Origin: Mycobacterium avium subsp. avium
Lineage (GTDB): Bacteria > Actinomycetota > Actinomycetes > Mycobacteriales > Mycobacteriaceae
Assembly (NCBI RefSeq): GCF_009741445.1
Contig: NZ_CP046507.1
Location: 4,030,001 to 4,094,000, forward strand
DNA: 64,000 nucleotides
Direction: 5' to 3'
Made by a program: the position numbers and the translations under genes. The notes below the pieces were generated by a model. The model saw nothing but the letters and a program-made list of their open reading frames with translations, had not been told where the DNA came from and searched no databases. Positions 44,254 through 53,614 of this stretch are shown here, one piece after another (within the stretch, counting starts at the first letter, position 1; each line of letters opens with the position of its first letter).

Positions 44254-45358
44254 GGCGCCACAACCTTTCCCCGATTCGCCGCAGCGCCAGTGCGGCCCGG
44301 CTCGGGGTGGCGCGGCGGACCAGCCGCACCAGCCCGCCGTTGATGGCCTCCGGCTTGTCCAGCAGCGCCAGGTGACTGGCCCCGGCGACGATGACGAGCT
44401 CGGACTGCGGCAGGCTGGCCGCCATCTTGCGGGAATACTCGTCCGGGGTGAGCAGGTCGTGGTCGCCGCAGGCGATCAGGGTGGGGACCCGCAGCAACGT
44501 CCACAGCCCGGCGGTCTCGTCGTGGTGTTCCAATGCGTCCAAAAAACCCACCATGGTCGGGATGGGGGTGCTGTTCATCATCCGCTGGGAGAACGCGTCC
44601 AGGCTCCGGCTGACCTGCAAGTCGCTGAAGGAGGCGGCCCGCAACACCGGGCCGATCAGCGAGCGGGACACGTTGCGGCCCCGGTGCATCAGCTTCGGCG
44701 CCGACCGGGCGGCAACCCGAACCGCCTCCAGCGCAGGGTTTTTCAGGATCTCACCCAGCGGCGACCGCGAAACCCCTTCGGCCGCAGACGAAATAAGTGC
44801 GGCACCGACGATCCGGCGGCCGTACTGCTCGGGGAACTGGCGCGCGTGCGAGAGCACGGTCATGCCGCCCATCGAGTGGCCCACCAGCACCACCAGCCCG
44901 CGCGGCGCCACCACCTGCAGCACGGTTTGCAGGTCCCGGCCGAGCTGGGTCAGCGTGTAGCTCTCGGGTGCGGCCTCCCCAGATCTGCCGTGCCCGCGCT
45001 GGTCGTAGAAGACCATCCGCACGTCGGGTCCCAACTGTTCGGGCAGCCGGGTCCGCTGAAAATGGAAGGCGCCCATCTGCAGACAGAACCCGTGGACGAA
45101 CACCATGGTCAGCGGCGCGTCGGGCGGGCCGGCTTCGCGCACCGCCAGCGGCACCCCGTCGGGCGTGGTCACCACCAGGGCGCGGTCACCGTCGAAGGTG
45201 TTGAAATCCTCGTCGGCGTAAGCGTCTTCGATGGTGGCCCGCTGGGTCATGGACCGGCGGGCCGAGGCCCCGACGATGGTGGCGACCGCGGTCACCCCCG
45301 CGCCCCCCGCAAGCCAGGTCCTGCCCTTGTGGCGCTTGCGGGTTCGGTCAGGACTCAA
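44246..45358 (-). CDS. Alpha/beta hydrolase between alr and tsaE
   Basis: 370 residues. A short basic, hydrophobic N-terminus (RTWLAGGAGVTAVATIVGASA, about residues 13-33) may be a membrane anchor. The hydrolase domain has VFVHGFCLQMG (oxyanion region), VVLVGHSMGGMTVLSHA (nucleophile Ser), CGDHDLLTP (acid) and GASHLALLDKP (His), so the triad is complete. The substrate is unknown. It overlaps alr by 11 bp and tsaE by 8 bp. The same insertion between alr and tsaE occurs in other actinobacteria, from memory. Confidence 0.9.
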   Translation of the reverse strand: MSPDRTRKRHKGRTWLAGGAGVTAVATIVGASARRSMTQRATIEDAYADEDFNTFDGDRALVVTTPDGVPLAVREAGPPDAPLTMVFVHGFCLQMGAFHFQRTRLPEQLGPDVRMVFYDQRGHGRSGEAAPESYTLTQLGRDLQTVLQVVAPRGLVVLVGHSMGGMTVLSHARQFPEQYGRRIVGAALISSAAEGVSRSPLGEILKNPALEAVRVAARSAPKLMHRGRNVSRSLIGPVLRAASFSDLQVSRSLDAFSQRMMNSTPIPTMVGFLDALEHHDETAGLWTLLRVPTLIACGDHDLLTPDEYSRKMAASLPQSELVIVAGASHLALLDKPEAINGGLVRLVRRATPSRAALALRRIGERLWRRG

Positions 45359-46523
45359 CGGTGTGCGCCTCGCGGTAGGTCCTGGTGATCCGCCCGCGGG
45401 GGCTGGTCACCACTTCGTAGTGGATGGTGCCGAGCAGATCGGCCCAATCCTGGGCGGTGGGTTCACCGTTGCTGCCCGGCCCGAACAGGATCGCCTCGTC
45501 GCCCTCGGCCACGTCCGGGCGGCCCGGGCCCAGGTCGACGACGAACTGGTCCATGCAGATCCGGCCGACGCCCGGCCGCCGCCGGCCGTTGATCGACACC
45601 TGCAGCCGCCCGCCCAGCGACCGGAAGATGCCGTCGGCGTAGCCCACCGGCAGCAGCGCCAGGTTGGTGTCGCGCTGCGCCGTCCAGGTGTGTCCGTATG
45701 ACACGCTTTCCCCCGCACGTATCGACTTCACCAGTGCCACAGTACATTTCACCGTCATCGCGGGCACCAGGCCCATGTCGCCCAGCTCGGGGACAGGGCT
45801 GAGGCCGTACACCGCGATACCCGGGCGCACCATGTCGAAGGCCAGGTCGGGACGCGACATGGTGGCCGACGAATTCGACAGGTGGGCCACCTCGAAGCGC
45901 ACCCCCTGCGCGCGCGCCTGGGCCAGCATGTCGGTGAACCGTTGCGCCTGAACGTCATTCACCGGGTTGGCGGGTTGGTCGGCGTACACCATGTGAGACA
46001 TCAGGCCGCGCGGCACGATGGCCTCCTCGGCGACGGCGCGGCGCAGCGCGGTCAGCATCGACGGGTACTGCGCCGGCGGCACGCCGTTGCGGTTCAGCCC
46101 GGTGTCGACCTTGACGGTGACCGTGGCGGTCCGGCCGGTGTCGCGCACCGCGGCCAGCAGCTCGTCGAGCTGGCGCTGCGAGGAGAGGCCGATCTGCACG
46201 CCGGCCAGCAGCGCGGGCCGGAAGTCGATGCCGGGCGGATGCAGCCAGGCCAGCACCGGCGCGCTGATCCCCGCGGCGCGCAGCGCCAGCGCCTCGTCGA
46301 CGGTGGCCACGCCCAGCTCGGCGGCCCCGGCGGCCAGCGCGGCACGCGCCGTCTGCACGGCCCCGTGGCCGTAGCCGTCGGCCTTGACCACGGCCATCAC
46401 CTGCGCGCCGCGGGCCTGCTCGCACAGCAGCCGCACGTTGTGCTCGATGGCGCCCAGGTCGACCAGCGCCTCGGCGAGGACGCCCGGGGTCAGGGATATC
46501 GGCGTAACGGCCACGGCGGCCAT
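45348..46523 (-). CDS. alr: Alanine racemase
   Basis: 391 residues from the ATG at 46523. PLP enzyme that makes D-alanine for peptidoglycan and the target of D-cycloserine. The PLP lysine is in AVVKADGYGHGA. TVKVDTGLNRNG, HLSNSSA, MVRPGIAVYGLSP, SYGHTW with the catalytic tyrosine of the partner subunit, and GRICMDQFVVDLG are all present. The ORF upstream of the ATG runs into gadB and is not real. First gene of the overlapping alr-hydrolase-tsaEB-rimI-tsaD run. Confidence 0.96.
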   Translation of the reverse strand: MAAVAVTPISLTPGVLAEALVDLGAIEHNVRLLCEQARGAQVMAVVKADGYGHGAVQTARAALAAGAAELGVATVDEALALRAAGISAPVLAWLHPPGIDFRPALLAGVQIGLSSQRQLDELLAAVRDTGRTATVTVKVDTGLNRNGVPPAQYPSMLTALRRAVAEEAIVPRGLMSHMVYADQPANPVNDVQAQRFTDMLAQARAQGVRFEVAHLSNSSATMSRPDLAFDMVRPGIAVYGLSPVPELGDMGLVPAMTVKCTVALVKSIRAGESVSYGHTWTAQRDTNLALLPVGYADGIFRSLGGRLQVSINGRRRPGVGRICMDQFVVDLGPGRPDVAEGDEAILFGPGSNGEPTAQDWADLLGTIHYEVVTSPRGRITRTYREAHTVES

Positions 46524-46557
46524 TGTCCCAGAAACGCGCGCGTGCTCTCTCACAGTG

Positions 46558-46615
46558 CCCAACGTGCACTCATGGCGAAAAAATCGCGGAAAACTCGCCG
46601 TGGCTGCACGCTCGG
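46558..46615. repeat. 58-bp dispersed hairpin element, copy 2 (after gadB)
   Basis: Arms of 21 nt at 46558-46578 (beginning CCCAACGTGCACTC) and 46595-46615 (ending GCTGCACGCTCGG) match at 16 positions, with G-U pairs possible. It has the same length as copy 1 at 3897-3954, and the first 21 bp differ at only 3 positions. It begins 9 bp beyond the gadB stop on the minus strand, so both copies sit in a terminator position. Confidence 0.72.
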
Positions 46616-46624
46616 CGCAATGTC

Positions 46625-48004
46625 TCAGTGCGCGAAGTGCTGGGCGTCGTAGTGGCCGCCCGGCTTGACCTTGTCCAGCGAGGTCAGCGCCGAGACGGCG
46701 TCGTCGTGCAGCGCCCGGGCCAGGTCGGCCGACAGCCCCTCCCGCACCACGATGCGCAGCACCGAGACGTCGGTGGCGTTGTCGGGCATGGTGTAGGCGG
46801 GCACCTGCCAGCCGTAGGTGCGCAGCTCGTGGGAGACGTCGAACTCGGTGTAGCCGCGGTTCTTGGCCAGCCGGAAGGCGACCACCGGGATCGCCGACCC
46901 GTCCGAGATCAGCTCGCAGTGCTCGCTGACCCGCAGCTGCTCGCCCAGCCAGCGCGCCGTGCCGGACAGCGTCTGCATCACCTTGGTGTAGCCCTCGCGG
47001 CCCAGCCGCAGGAAGTTGTAGTACTGGCCGACCACCTGGTTGCCGGGGCGGGAGAAGTTCAGCGTGAAGGTCGGCATGTCGCCGCCCAGGTAGTTGACCC
47101 GGAACACCAGCTCGTCGGGCAGGTACTCCTTGCTGCGCCACACCACGAAGGCGACGCCGGGATAGGTCAGCCCGTACTTGTGCCCGCTGACGTTGATCGA
47201 CACCACCCGGGGCAGCCGGAAGTCCCACTTGAGCTCGGGGTGCAGGAACGGCACCACGAACCCGCCGCTGGCGGCGTCGACGTGCACCGGGACGTCCACG
47301 CCGCCGCGCGCGGCCAGCTTGTCCAGCGCGCCGCAGATGTCGGCGACCGGTTCCAGCTCGCCGGTGTAGGTGGTGCCCAGGATGGCCACCACGCCGATGG
47401 TGTCCTCGTCGACGGCGTCGACGACCTGTTCGGGGGTGATGACGTAGCGGCCCTCCTCCATCGGCAGGTAGCGGGGCTCGACGTCGAAGTAGCGGCAGAA
47501 CTTCTCCCAGACCACCTGGACGTTGGAGCCCATCACCAGGTTCGGGGTGCGCTTCTTCCAGTCCTTGGTCTTGGCGCGCCACCGCCACTTCATCGCCAGC
47601 CCGCCCAACATCACCGCCTCGCTGGACCCGATGGTGGACACCCCGCAGGCGCTGTACGGGTCGGCGTCGTTCAGACCTTCGGCGTGGAACAGGTCGGCGA
47701 CCATGCACACGCAGCGCTGCTCGATGGCCGCGGTGGCCGGGTATTCGTCCTTGTCGATCATGTTCTTGTCGAACGTCTCGGCCATCAACCGCCCGGCCTC
47801 GGGGTCCATCCAGGTGGTGACGAAGGTGGCCAGGTTCAGCCGGGAGCTGCCGTCGAGCATCAGCTCGTCGTGGATGAACCGGTAGGCGGCGTCGGGATCC
47901 ATCGACTCGTCGGGCATCCGCAGCGCGGGCACCGGCGCGGTGAACAGCCGGCCGGTGTAGGCCGGGGCGATGGCATGCGCGGGCAGCGAAGGATGTTGGG
48001 GCAC
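46625..48004 (-). CDS. gadB: Glutamate decarboxylase
   Basis: 459 residues. PLP enzyme converting glutamate to GABA with use of a proton, linked to acid tolerance. Seen: STIGSSEAVMLGGLAMKWRWR, ILGTTYTGELEPV, VPVHVDAASGGFVVPF (PLP Asp) and VSGHKYGLTYPGVAFVVWR with the Schiff-base lysine. No antiporter gadC is adjacent. Start GTG at 48004 (MPQHPSLPAH) with AGAGG upstream. It is 22 bp after nnr, so the two may be cotranscribed. Confidence 0.95.
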   Translation of the reverse strand: MPQHPSLPAHAIAPAYTGRLFTAPVPALRMPDESMDPDAAYRFIHDELMLDGSSRLNLATFVTTWMDPEAGRLMAETFDKNMIDKDEYPATAAIEQRCVCMVADLFHAEGLNDADPYSACGVSTIGSSEAVMLGGLAMKWRWRAKTKDWKKRTPNLVMGSNVQVVWEKFCRYFDVEPRYLPMEEGRYVITPEQVVDAVDEDTIGVVAILGTTYTGELEPVADICGALDKLAARGGVDVPVHVDAASGGFVVPFLHPELKWDFRLPRVVSINVSGHKYGLTYPGVAFVVWRSKEYLPDELVFRVNYLGGDMPTFTLNFSRPGNQVVGQYYNFLRLGREGYTKVMQTLSGTARWLGEQLRVSEHCELISDGSAIPVVAFRLAKNRGYTEFDVSHELRTYGWQVPAYTMPDNATDVSVLRIVVREGLSADLARALHDDAVSALTSLDKVKPGGHYDAQHFAH

Positions 48005-48026
48005 TGGGGAATTCCTCTCTATAGGT

Positions 48027-49448
48027 CTACAGGGCGGCCAGGGCGGCCCGGATGTGCGGAACCATGCGCGACGAGGAGGTGGGCGCCTCGCCGGGGCCGG
48101 GGTCGGCGGCCGAAAGCGCCGCGGCGCGGGCGTGCACGAAGGCCGCGGCCGCGGCGGCCTCGCCGGCCGGTAATCCGGAGGCGAGCAGCGCGCCGATCAT
48201 CCCGGACAGCACGTCGCCGGAGCCGGCGGTGGCCGCCCAGGATTGGCCGGCCGGGTTGAGGTAGACGGGGCCGCCGGGGTCGGCGATGACGGTGACATTG
48301 CCCTTCAGCAGCACGGTGACACCCAGGGTGTCGGCCAGTTTGCGGGTGGCGCCGACGCGGTCGTCGCCGGGCGGGCTGCCCGCCAGGCGGGCGAATTCCC
48401 CGGCGTGCGGGGTCAGCACCGTCGGCGCCGCCCGGTTGGCCACCAGCTCGGGGTGGGCCGCCAGCATGGTCAGCCCGTCGGCGTCGACGATCACCGGCAG
48501 GTCGGTTTCCAGGGCGAACCACAGCGCGGCGGCCCCGGCGTCGTCGGTGCCCAGCCCCGGGCCGACCACCCAGGACTGCACCCGCCCGGCCGACGCCGGG
48601 GTGGGCGACGCGATCACCTCGGGCCAGTGCGCGAGCACCTCCCGGTGGGCGCTGCCGGCGTAGCGGACCATCCCGGAGGTGGCCGCGACGGCCGCGCCGG
48701 TGCACAGCACGGCCGCGCCGGGATAGGTGGCCGAGCCGGCCATCACGCCGGTGACGCCCTGGGTGTACTTGTCGTCGTGCGGCCCGGGCACCGGCCAGCG
48801 GGCGGCCACGTCGGCGGCCTCGAACCCCAGCACGTCGGTCTGCGGCAGGTCGAGCCCGATGTCGATCAGCTTCACCCGTCCGCAGTCGCCCAGCGCGTGC
48901 ACGGGTTTGAGCCCGCCGAAGGTGACGGTCAGCACCGCGTGCACGGCGGGGCCGCTTGTCGCCCCGGTCGCCGCGTCGATGCCGCTGGGGATGTCGACGG
49001 CCACCACCGGAATTCCCGCGTCCTCGACGGCGGCGAACACCTCGGCCGCGGCGGGCCGCAGCGCCCCCGAGCCGGAGATGCCCACCACCCCGTCGATGAC
49101 GAGATCCGTTGTCGGCGAAACGCTTTCGACGATGCGACCACCGGCCTTTCCGAACGCGGCCAGGCCCTTGCGGTGGGCGCGCTCGGGGTTGAGCAGGATG
49201 GCGTCCGCGGCGGCGCCGCGCCGGCGCAGGAAGGTGGCCGCCCACAGCGCGTCACCGCCGTTGTCGCCGGAGCCGACGACCGCGCACACCCGCCGCCCGG
49301 CCACCCCGCCGGTGCGGGCGGTCAACTCGGCGGCGATCTCGGTGGCCAATCCGAAGGCCGCCCGGCGCATCAGGGCGCCGTCGGGCAGGCTGGCCAGCAG
49401 CGGCGCCTCGGCCGCACGGATCGCGTCCACGCTGTAGTAATGCCGCAT
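48027..49448 (-). CDS. nnr: Bifunctional NAD(P)HX epimerase / ADP-dependent dehydratase
   Basis: 473 residues. Repairs hydrated NADH and NADPH. The N-terminal YjeF_N epimerase half (about 1-215) contains VVGSGDNGGDALWAA and VDIPSGIDAATG. The C-terminal carbohydrate-kinase-like half contains WVVGPGLGTD, VIVDADGLTML, VLTPHAGEFARL and AATAGSGDVLSGMIGALLA, the anion hole and catalytic Asp. Both halves look intact. It lies between gadB and membrane proteins on the same strand. Confidence 0.94.
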   Translation of the reverse strand: MRHYYSVDAIRAAEAPLLASLPDGALMRRAAFGLATEIAAELTARTGGVAGRRVCAVVGSGDNGGDALWAATFLRRRGAAADAILLNPERAHRKGLAAFGKAGGRIVESVSPTTDLVIDGVVGISGSGALRPAAAEVFAAVEDAGIPVVAVDIPSGIDAATGATSGPAVHAVLTVTFGGLKPVHALGDCGRVKLIDIGLDLPQTDVLGFEAADVAARWPVPGPHDDKYTQGVTGVMAGSATYPGAAVLCTGAAVAATSGMVRYAGSAHREVLAHWPEVIASPTPASAGRVQSWVVGPGLGTDDAGAAALWFALETDLPVIVDADGLTMLAAHPELVANRAAPTVLTPHAGEFARLAGSPPGDDRVGATRKLADTLGVTVLLKGNVTVIADPGGPVYLNPAGQSWAATAGSGDVLSGMIGALLASGLPAGEAAAAAAFVHARAAALSAADPGPGEAPTSSSRMVPHIRAALAAL

Positions 49449-49511
49449 CAGAGCCAGATTACGTGCACGTGCTTGGCGCGCGGCACCTTTCGTTACCGGT
49501 CGGAGTCGTCG

Positions 49512-50243
49512 TTACCGGCCGGAGTCGACGTCGGGCCGGGCCGGCGGCGCCACGCGCCGGCGCAGCATGGTGCGCAGCCGCGCCGGGCTGAGCTGCCGCC
49601 CGCCCTTGGCGCGGGTCATCGGGTAGAAGCACAGGCCGATCAGGATCGAGGTGAAATGCCCGATCGCGGTGAAGTTCAGCTCGACGCGGTCCATGGTGAG
49701 CAGCGGGAAACCGAAGATGAGGAACAGCACCCCGAGATAGCCCCACCGCCACGGCCGGGCGATGTGGAAAGTCAGCACCGCCATCACCCCGACCAGGAAG
49801 TAGCTCACCCCGATGTCGCGGGCGTGCACCAGCCGCTCCGACGCGTCGTGTTTCTCGATGGCGAAGTAGAGAATGCCCTCGCTGATGTAGGTGGCCAGGA
49901 TGTGCGAGCTCAATCCCACGGTGAGCCAGCGCAGCTGACCGAGCCAGTGTTCGGCCGGCGCCAGGAACAGGGTGAACAGCAGCAGGTAGGGCTCGAAGTT
50001 CTTGCCGTCGATCCACAGCAGGCTGGAAAACAGGACGTCCAGCGGGTCCCGGCCCAGCTCGTGAATGTTGGTGGAGCGGTGCAGCAGTACCGAATGCAGC
50101 TGCCGGCCGGTGAGCTGGTTCTGGATGATGGTGGTGATCATCAGCACCAACAGCCAGCCGTAGGTCAGCGGGGCACTGATGACGAAGTGCCACACCGCCC
50201 GCGTCATGCCGCGCACTCGCCCCCGAACCGATGCCTGCCCCAC
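49512..50243 (-). CDS. Rhomboid-like multi-pass membrane protein (Rv3434c type)
   Basis: 243 residues with about six hydrophobic helices: GWLLVLMITTII, PYLLLFTLFLAP, LTVGLSSHILATYISEG, VSYFLVGVMAVLTFHI, GYLGVLFLIFGFP and GHFTSILIGLCFYP. The layout and SSHILATYISEG/GVSYFLVG/IGHFTSILIG blocks recall rhomboid-family folds, with a serine in GVSY and a histidine in IGHF, but the standard GxSG is not exact. Protease activity is uncertain. MTRAVWHF (50207) is an alternative start. Basic tail. Confidence 0.75.
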   Translation of the reverse strand: MGQASVRGRVRGMTRAVWHFVISAPLTYGWLLVLMITTIIQNQLTGRQLHSVLLHRSTNIHELGRDPLDVLFSSLLWIDGKNFEPYLLLFTLFLAPAEHWLGQLRWLTVGLSSHILATYISEGILYFAIEKHDASERLVHARDIGVSYFLVGVMAVLTFHIARPWRWGYLGVLFLIFGFPLLTMDRVELNFTAIGHFTSILIGLCFYPMTRAKGGRQLSPARLRTMLRRRVAPPARPDVDSGR

Positions 50244-50309
50244 GACATCAACCTTGGCATGCGTGGCATGTCATGCGTACGACTTCGGGGGCGAACACGC
50301 CGCCGCTCG

Positions 50310-51209
50310 TCAGCCGCCTGTCGTCGCGGGGGCCGGCTGGGCCGGCTGGGCCGGCGCGGCGGCCGGCGGCGGGTTCAAATGCCGCCACCAGCAGCCGATG
50401 TAGAGCACCATCGAGATCGCCAACGCGACCAGCACCCAGATCACCACGGTGATGTCGACCCAGCTGCCGAACGGCGGCGAACCGGGCAGCGCGTTGCGCA
50501 GCGGCACCACCGCGAACAGCATCGCCGCGTACCACGTCGTCATCGGCGGCTGGAACGGCCGCCGGTCCCGGGTGGTCTGGATCGCCACGAACAGGGCCAG
50601 GCTGGCGATCGCGATCAGCACGCCGAGGATGACGATGGCGAACGCCGCGGTGCTCATCGAGCGCCGCACGTGCAGCCGGTAGGGGCCATCGGCCTGGGGC
50701 CGGGTCGCGGTGAGCTGCCAGCCGGACAGGTGGTCGACGAAGGTGACGGGGACGTGGTCGGGGTCCCGGTCGGTGTCCGGGCCGTAGAAGATCTCGACTT
50801 CCAGCGGGCCCGAGTGGTATTGGTCGAACGGCCAGCGCTCGATCTGGCCGGCGATGGTCAGCGGGACGGCCATCAGGCCGGGCAGCATGCCCTTGGTCCA
50901 GGTGTGCCGGGACGGCATCGCCGAGGAGCGGACCCGCAGGCTCAGATCCTCCTTGAGGTGGTGGGTCTTCGGATCCAGCAGCGCCGACCCGGGATTGAAG
51001 GCCAGGTTGACGGCGAGCACGCTGTTGTTCGACTGGATGTCTTCGACGTTGATCGTCGCCGACGGCCGGTCCCCGTCCGTCGTCGGGTTGGCCTCGTCGA
51101 TCCGGCGGCCGGTGCCGCTTTGCGCGTACAGCACGACCGAGCCGATGTATGCGGCCAGGACGAGCACCACCAGGCCAACGACGCCGTATCTCATGCCGGC
51201 CGATCGCAT
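50310..51209 (-). CDS. DUF4436 membrane protein (Rv3435c type)
   Basis: 299 residues. An N-terminal membrane helix (VVGLVVLVLAAYIGSVVLYA), then an extracytoplasmic beta-rich region (about 35-180, DRPSATINVEDIQSNNSVLAVNLAFNPG), followed by three helices near the C-terminus (FAIVILGVLIAIASLALFVA, MLFAVVPLRNALPG, ITVVIWVLVALAISMVLYI). Ends in a Pro/Ala tail. Function unknown. It is 66 bp upstream of the rhomboid-like gene on the same strand. Confidence 0.82.
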   Translation of the reverse strand: MRSAGMRYGVVGLVVLVLAAYIGSVVLYAQSGTGRRIDEANPTTDGDRPSATINVEDIQSNNSVLAVNLAFNPGSALLDPKTHHLKEDLSLRVRSSAMPSRHTWTKGMLPGLMAVPLTIAGQIERWPFDQYHSGPLEVEIFYGPDTDRDPDHVPVTFVDHLSGWQLTATRPQADGPYRLHVRRSMSTAAFAIVILGVLIAIASLALFVAIQTTRDRRPFQPPMTTWYAAMLFAVVPLRNALPGSPPFGSWVDITVVIWVLVALAISMVLYIGCWWRHLNPPPAAAPAQPAQPAPATTGG

Positions 51210-51324
51210 ACTTCCTCCCGAACGGGCATGGGCGCCTTGCTCACTGGCGCCGAAATGCTGTCCCAGGGCAATGTAATCGATCGACCGCGGATGCGCGGCT
51301 TATCCGGGTGAAGCCGTTGCCCGG

Positions 51325-53199
51325 CTATTCCACCGTGACGGACTTGGCCAGGTTCCGCGGCTTGTCCACGTCGTAGCCGCGGGCCTGGGCCACCGACGCA
51401 GCGAACACCTGCAGCGGGATGGTCGACAGCAGCGGCTGCAGAAGCGTTGACACCGAGGGGATTTCGATCAGGTGATCGGCGTACGGCCGCACCGTGTCGT
51501 CGCCCTCCTCAGCGATCACGATGGTGATCGCGCCGCGGGCCTGGATTTCGCGGATGTTGGACAGCAGCTTGGCGTGCAGCACGGCCGACCCTTTGGGCGA
51601 CGGCATGATGACGATGACCGGCAGGTCGTCCTCGATCAGCGCGATGGGCCCGTGCTTGAGCTCGCCGGCGGCGAATCCCTCGGCGTGCATGTAGGCCAGT
51701 TCCTTGAGTTTGAGCGCGCCTTCCAGCGCCACCGGGTAGCCGACGTGGCGGCCCAGGAACAGCACGGTCGGCGACTGGGCGAACCGCTGGGCCAGCGCGG
51801 CCACCGGTTTGATCGTCGCCAGCACCCGCGCCACCAGGTCCGGCATGGCTTCCAGCTCGTGGTATTCCCGCTCGACCTCGTCGGGGTATTTGGTGCCGCG
51901 GGCCTGCGCCAGCGCCAGGCCGACCAGGTAGTTGGCGGTGATCTGGGCCAGGAACGTCTTCGTGGAGGCGACGCCGATCTCCGGTCCGGCGCGGGTGTAG
52001 AGCACGGCGTCGCATTCGCGCGGGATCTGGCTGCCGTTGGTGTTGCAGATCGCCAGCACCTTGGCCTTCTGCTCCTTGGCGTGCCGCACCGCCTCCAGGG
52101 TGTCGGCGGTCTCGCCGGACTGCGAGATGGCGACCACCAGGGTACTGCGGTCCAAAACCGGGTCGCGGTAACGGAATTCGCTGGCCAGCTCCACTTCCAC
52201 CGGCAGCCGCGTCCAGTGCTCGATCGCGTACTTGGCCAGCAGCCCGGAGTGGTAGGCGGTGCCGCAGGCCACCACGAACACCTTGTCGACCTCGCGCAGT
52301 TCCTGATCGGACAGCCGCTGCTCGTCGAGCACGATGCGGCCGTCGACGAAATGGCCGAGCAGCGTGTCGGCCACCGCGGCGGGCTGCTCGGCGATCTCCT
52401 TGAGCATGAAGTACTCGTAGCCGCCCTTCTCGGCGGCGGCCAGATCCCAGTCGATGTGGAATTCGCGGTACGCCCCGGGCCCCAGGTCGTCGTTGCCGTC
52501 GAAATCGGTGATGCGGTAGCCGTCCGCGGTGAGCACCACGGCCTGGTCCTGGCCGAGCTCGATGGCGTTGCGAGTGTGCGGGATGAACGCCGCCACGTCG
52601 GAGCCGACGAACATCTCGCCGTCGCCGATGCCGATCACCAGCGGGGTGGAGCGGCGGGCGGCGACGATGGTGCCGGGTTCGTCGGCGTTGGCGAACACCA
52701 GGGTGAAGTGGCCGTCGAGGCGGCGCAGCACGGCGAGCACCGACGCGGCGAAGTCGCCGGCCGTCGGGCCGTGCCGGTAGGCCTGCGCCACCAGGTGCAC
52801 GGCGACCTCGGTGTCGGTGTCGCTGGCGAACTCCACGCCGTCGGCCTCCAGCTCGTGGCGCAGGCCGGCGTAGTTCTCGATGATGCCGTTGTGCACCACG
52901 GCGATCTTGCCGGCGGCGTCGCGGTGCGGGTGCGCGTTGCGGTCGGTCGGCCGGCCGTGGGTGGCCCACCGGGTGTGGCCCAGGCCGGTGGTGCCGGTCA
53001 GCGCCGACGGCGGCAGCTGCGCCACCGCCTCCTCGAGGTTGGCCAGCCGGCCGGCGCGGCGGCTCACCGTCAGGGTGCCGTCGCCGTTGACCAACGCGAC
53101 TCCCGAGGAGTCGTAACCGCGGTACTCCATGCGGCGCAGCGCGGCCATGACGACCGCGCAGGCGGGCTGCTGCCCGACGTAGCCGACGATTCCGCACAT
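51325..53199 (-). CDS. glmS: Glutamine-fructose-6-phosphate aminotransferase
   Basis: 624 residues from the ATG at 53199; the frame extends upstream without starts that make sense. Makes glucosamine-6-phosphate, the first step to UDP-GlcNAc. The N-terminal glutaminase has catalytic Cys2 (MCGIVGYVG), RRMEYRGYDSSG, TRWATHG and NAHPH. Two SIS domains follow (VVACGTAYHSG, AISQSGETADTLEA, FLGRHVGYPVALEGALKLKEL), ending KPRNLAKSVTVE. GlmM of the same path is 4.4 kb to the right. A glmS ribozyme is not seen, as expected outside Firmicutes. Confidence 0.97.
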   Translation of the reverse strand: MCGIVGYVGQQPACAVVMAALRRMEYRGYDSSGVALVNGDGTLTVSRRAGRLANLEEAVAQLPPSALTGTTGLGHTRWATHGRPTDRNAHPHRDAAGKIAVVHNGIIENYAGLRHELEADGVEFASDTDTEVAVHLVAQAYRHGPTAGDFAASVLAVLRRLDGHFTLVFANADEPGTIVAARRSTPLVIGIGDGEMFVGSDVAAFIPHTRNAIELGQDQAVVLTADGYRITDFDGNDDLGPGAYREFHIDWDLAAAEKGGYEYFMLKEIAEQPAAVADTLLGHFVDGRIVLDEQRLSDQELREVDKVFVVACGTAYHSGLLAKYAIEHWTRLPVEVELASEFRYRDPVLDRSTLVVAISQSGETADTLEAVRHAKEQKAKVLAICNTNGSQIPRECDAVLYTRAGPEIGVASTKTFLAQITANYLVGLALAQARGTKYPDEVEREYHELEAMPDLVARVLATIKPVAALAQRFAQSPTVLFLGRHVGYPVALEGALKLKELAYMHAEGFAAGELKHGPIALIEDDLPVIVIMPSPKGSAVLHAKLLSNIREIQARGAITIVIAEEGDDTVRPYADHLIEIPSVSTLLQPLLSTIPLQVFAASVAQARGYDVDKPRNLAKSVTVE

Positions 53200-53614
53200 T
53201 CTGCTCAGGGTAGTGCAGGCGCAGGGCCGGGCCGCCGGTCCGCGGGCGCCCGCCGGCGCCGCCGCGGCCGTCATGACCGTCGCGGCCGCCGGGAAAATGT
53301 TTTCACCTGATGTCTTTGTGACGTTTTCGTTCGCTTCATCGGGTTCGCGGTGCGTGTTTCTAACATTCGAGGGGAAAGCACCGTCGGCGAGTACCGAGGC
53401 AACCGGAAAGGACGAGCTGCTTGAAGCCCGCCCGATCGCGATTCCGCAGCGTGCCGGCCACGAAACCGTGGTCAACCATTCGGATTCAGGGCTTTACCGG
53501 AAATGGACTGGATAATTCCGGTTACCGAAGCCATGTCTTTTGCCGAGCCACCAATTCAGCCGGAGAAGAATTGACTTTCTCCGACCGGCCGCCGGGCGCC
53601 ACGAGGAGGCAATC
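53200..53614. other. 415-bp gap upstream of glmS and of a small gene
   Basis: Lower GC than average. Contains the palindrome GAAAATGTTTTC (53293-53304) and a hairpin with arms ACCGGAA (53496-53502) and TTCCGGT (53516-53522). Several frames are open but none has a ribosome site or protein-like composition. It probably carries divergent promoters for glmS and the 64-residue gene. In M. tuberculosis a membrane-protein gene (Rv3437) lies here, from memory; I cannot see its remains. Confidence 0.5.

Noticed and set aside
46524..47708. Extension of the alr frame into gadB
   Set aside because: The extra residues are shadow sequence of gadB; the ATG at 46523 fits the Alr N-terminus.
48243..51311. 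1022-codon open frame on the plus strand
   Set aside because: Runs antisense across nnr, the rhomboid-like gene and the DUF4436 gene, which all have clear protein features.
51200..51330. glmS ribozyme or riboswitch near glmS
   Set aside because: The glmS start is at 53199 on the minus strand, so a leader would lie right of it; no ribozyme core was seen there, and the class is not expected in mycobacteria.
51149..51376. Short plus-strand frame ending YSTVTDLARFRGLSTS
   Set aside because: It is the complement of the glmS end and of intergenic DNA; no ribosome site or homologue is evident.
53213..53515. 100-codon plus-strand frame upstream of the small gene
   Set aside because: No ribosome site, low protein character, and no link to the frame with the good ribosome site at 53615.
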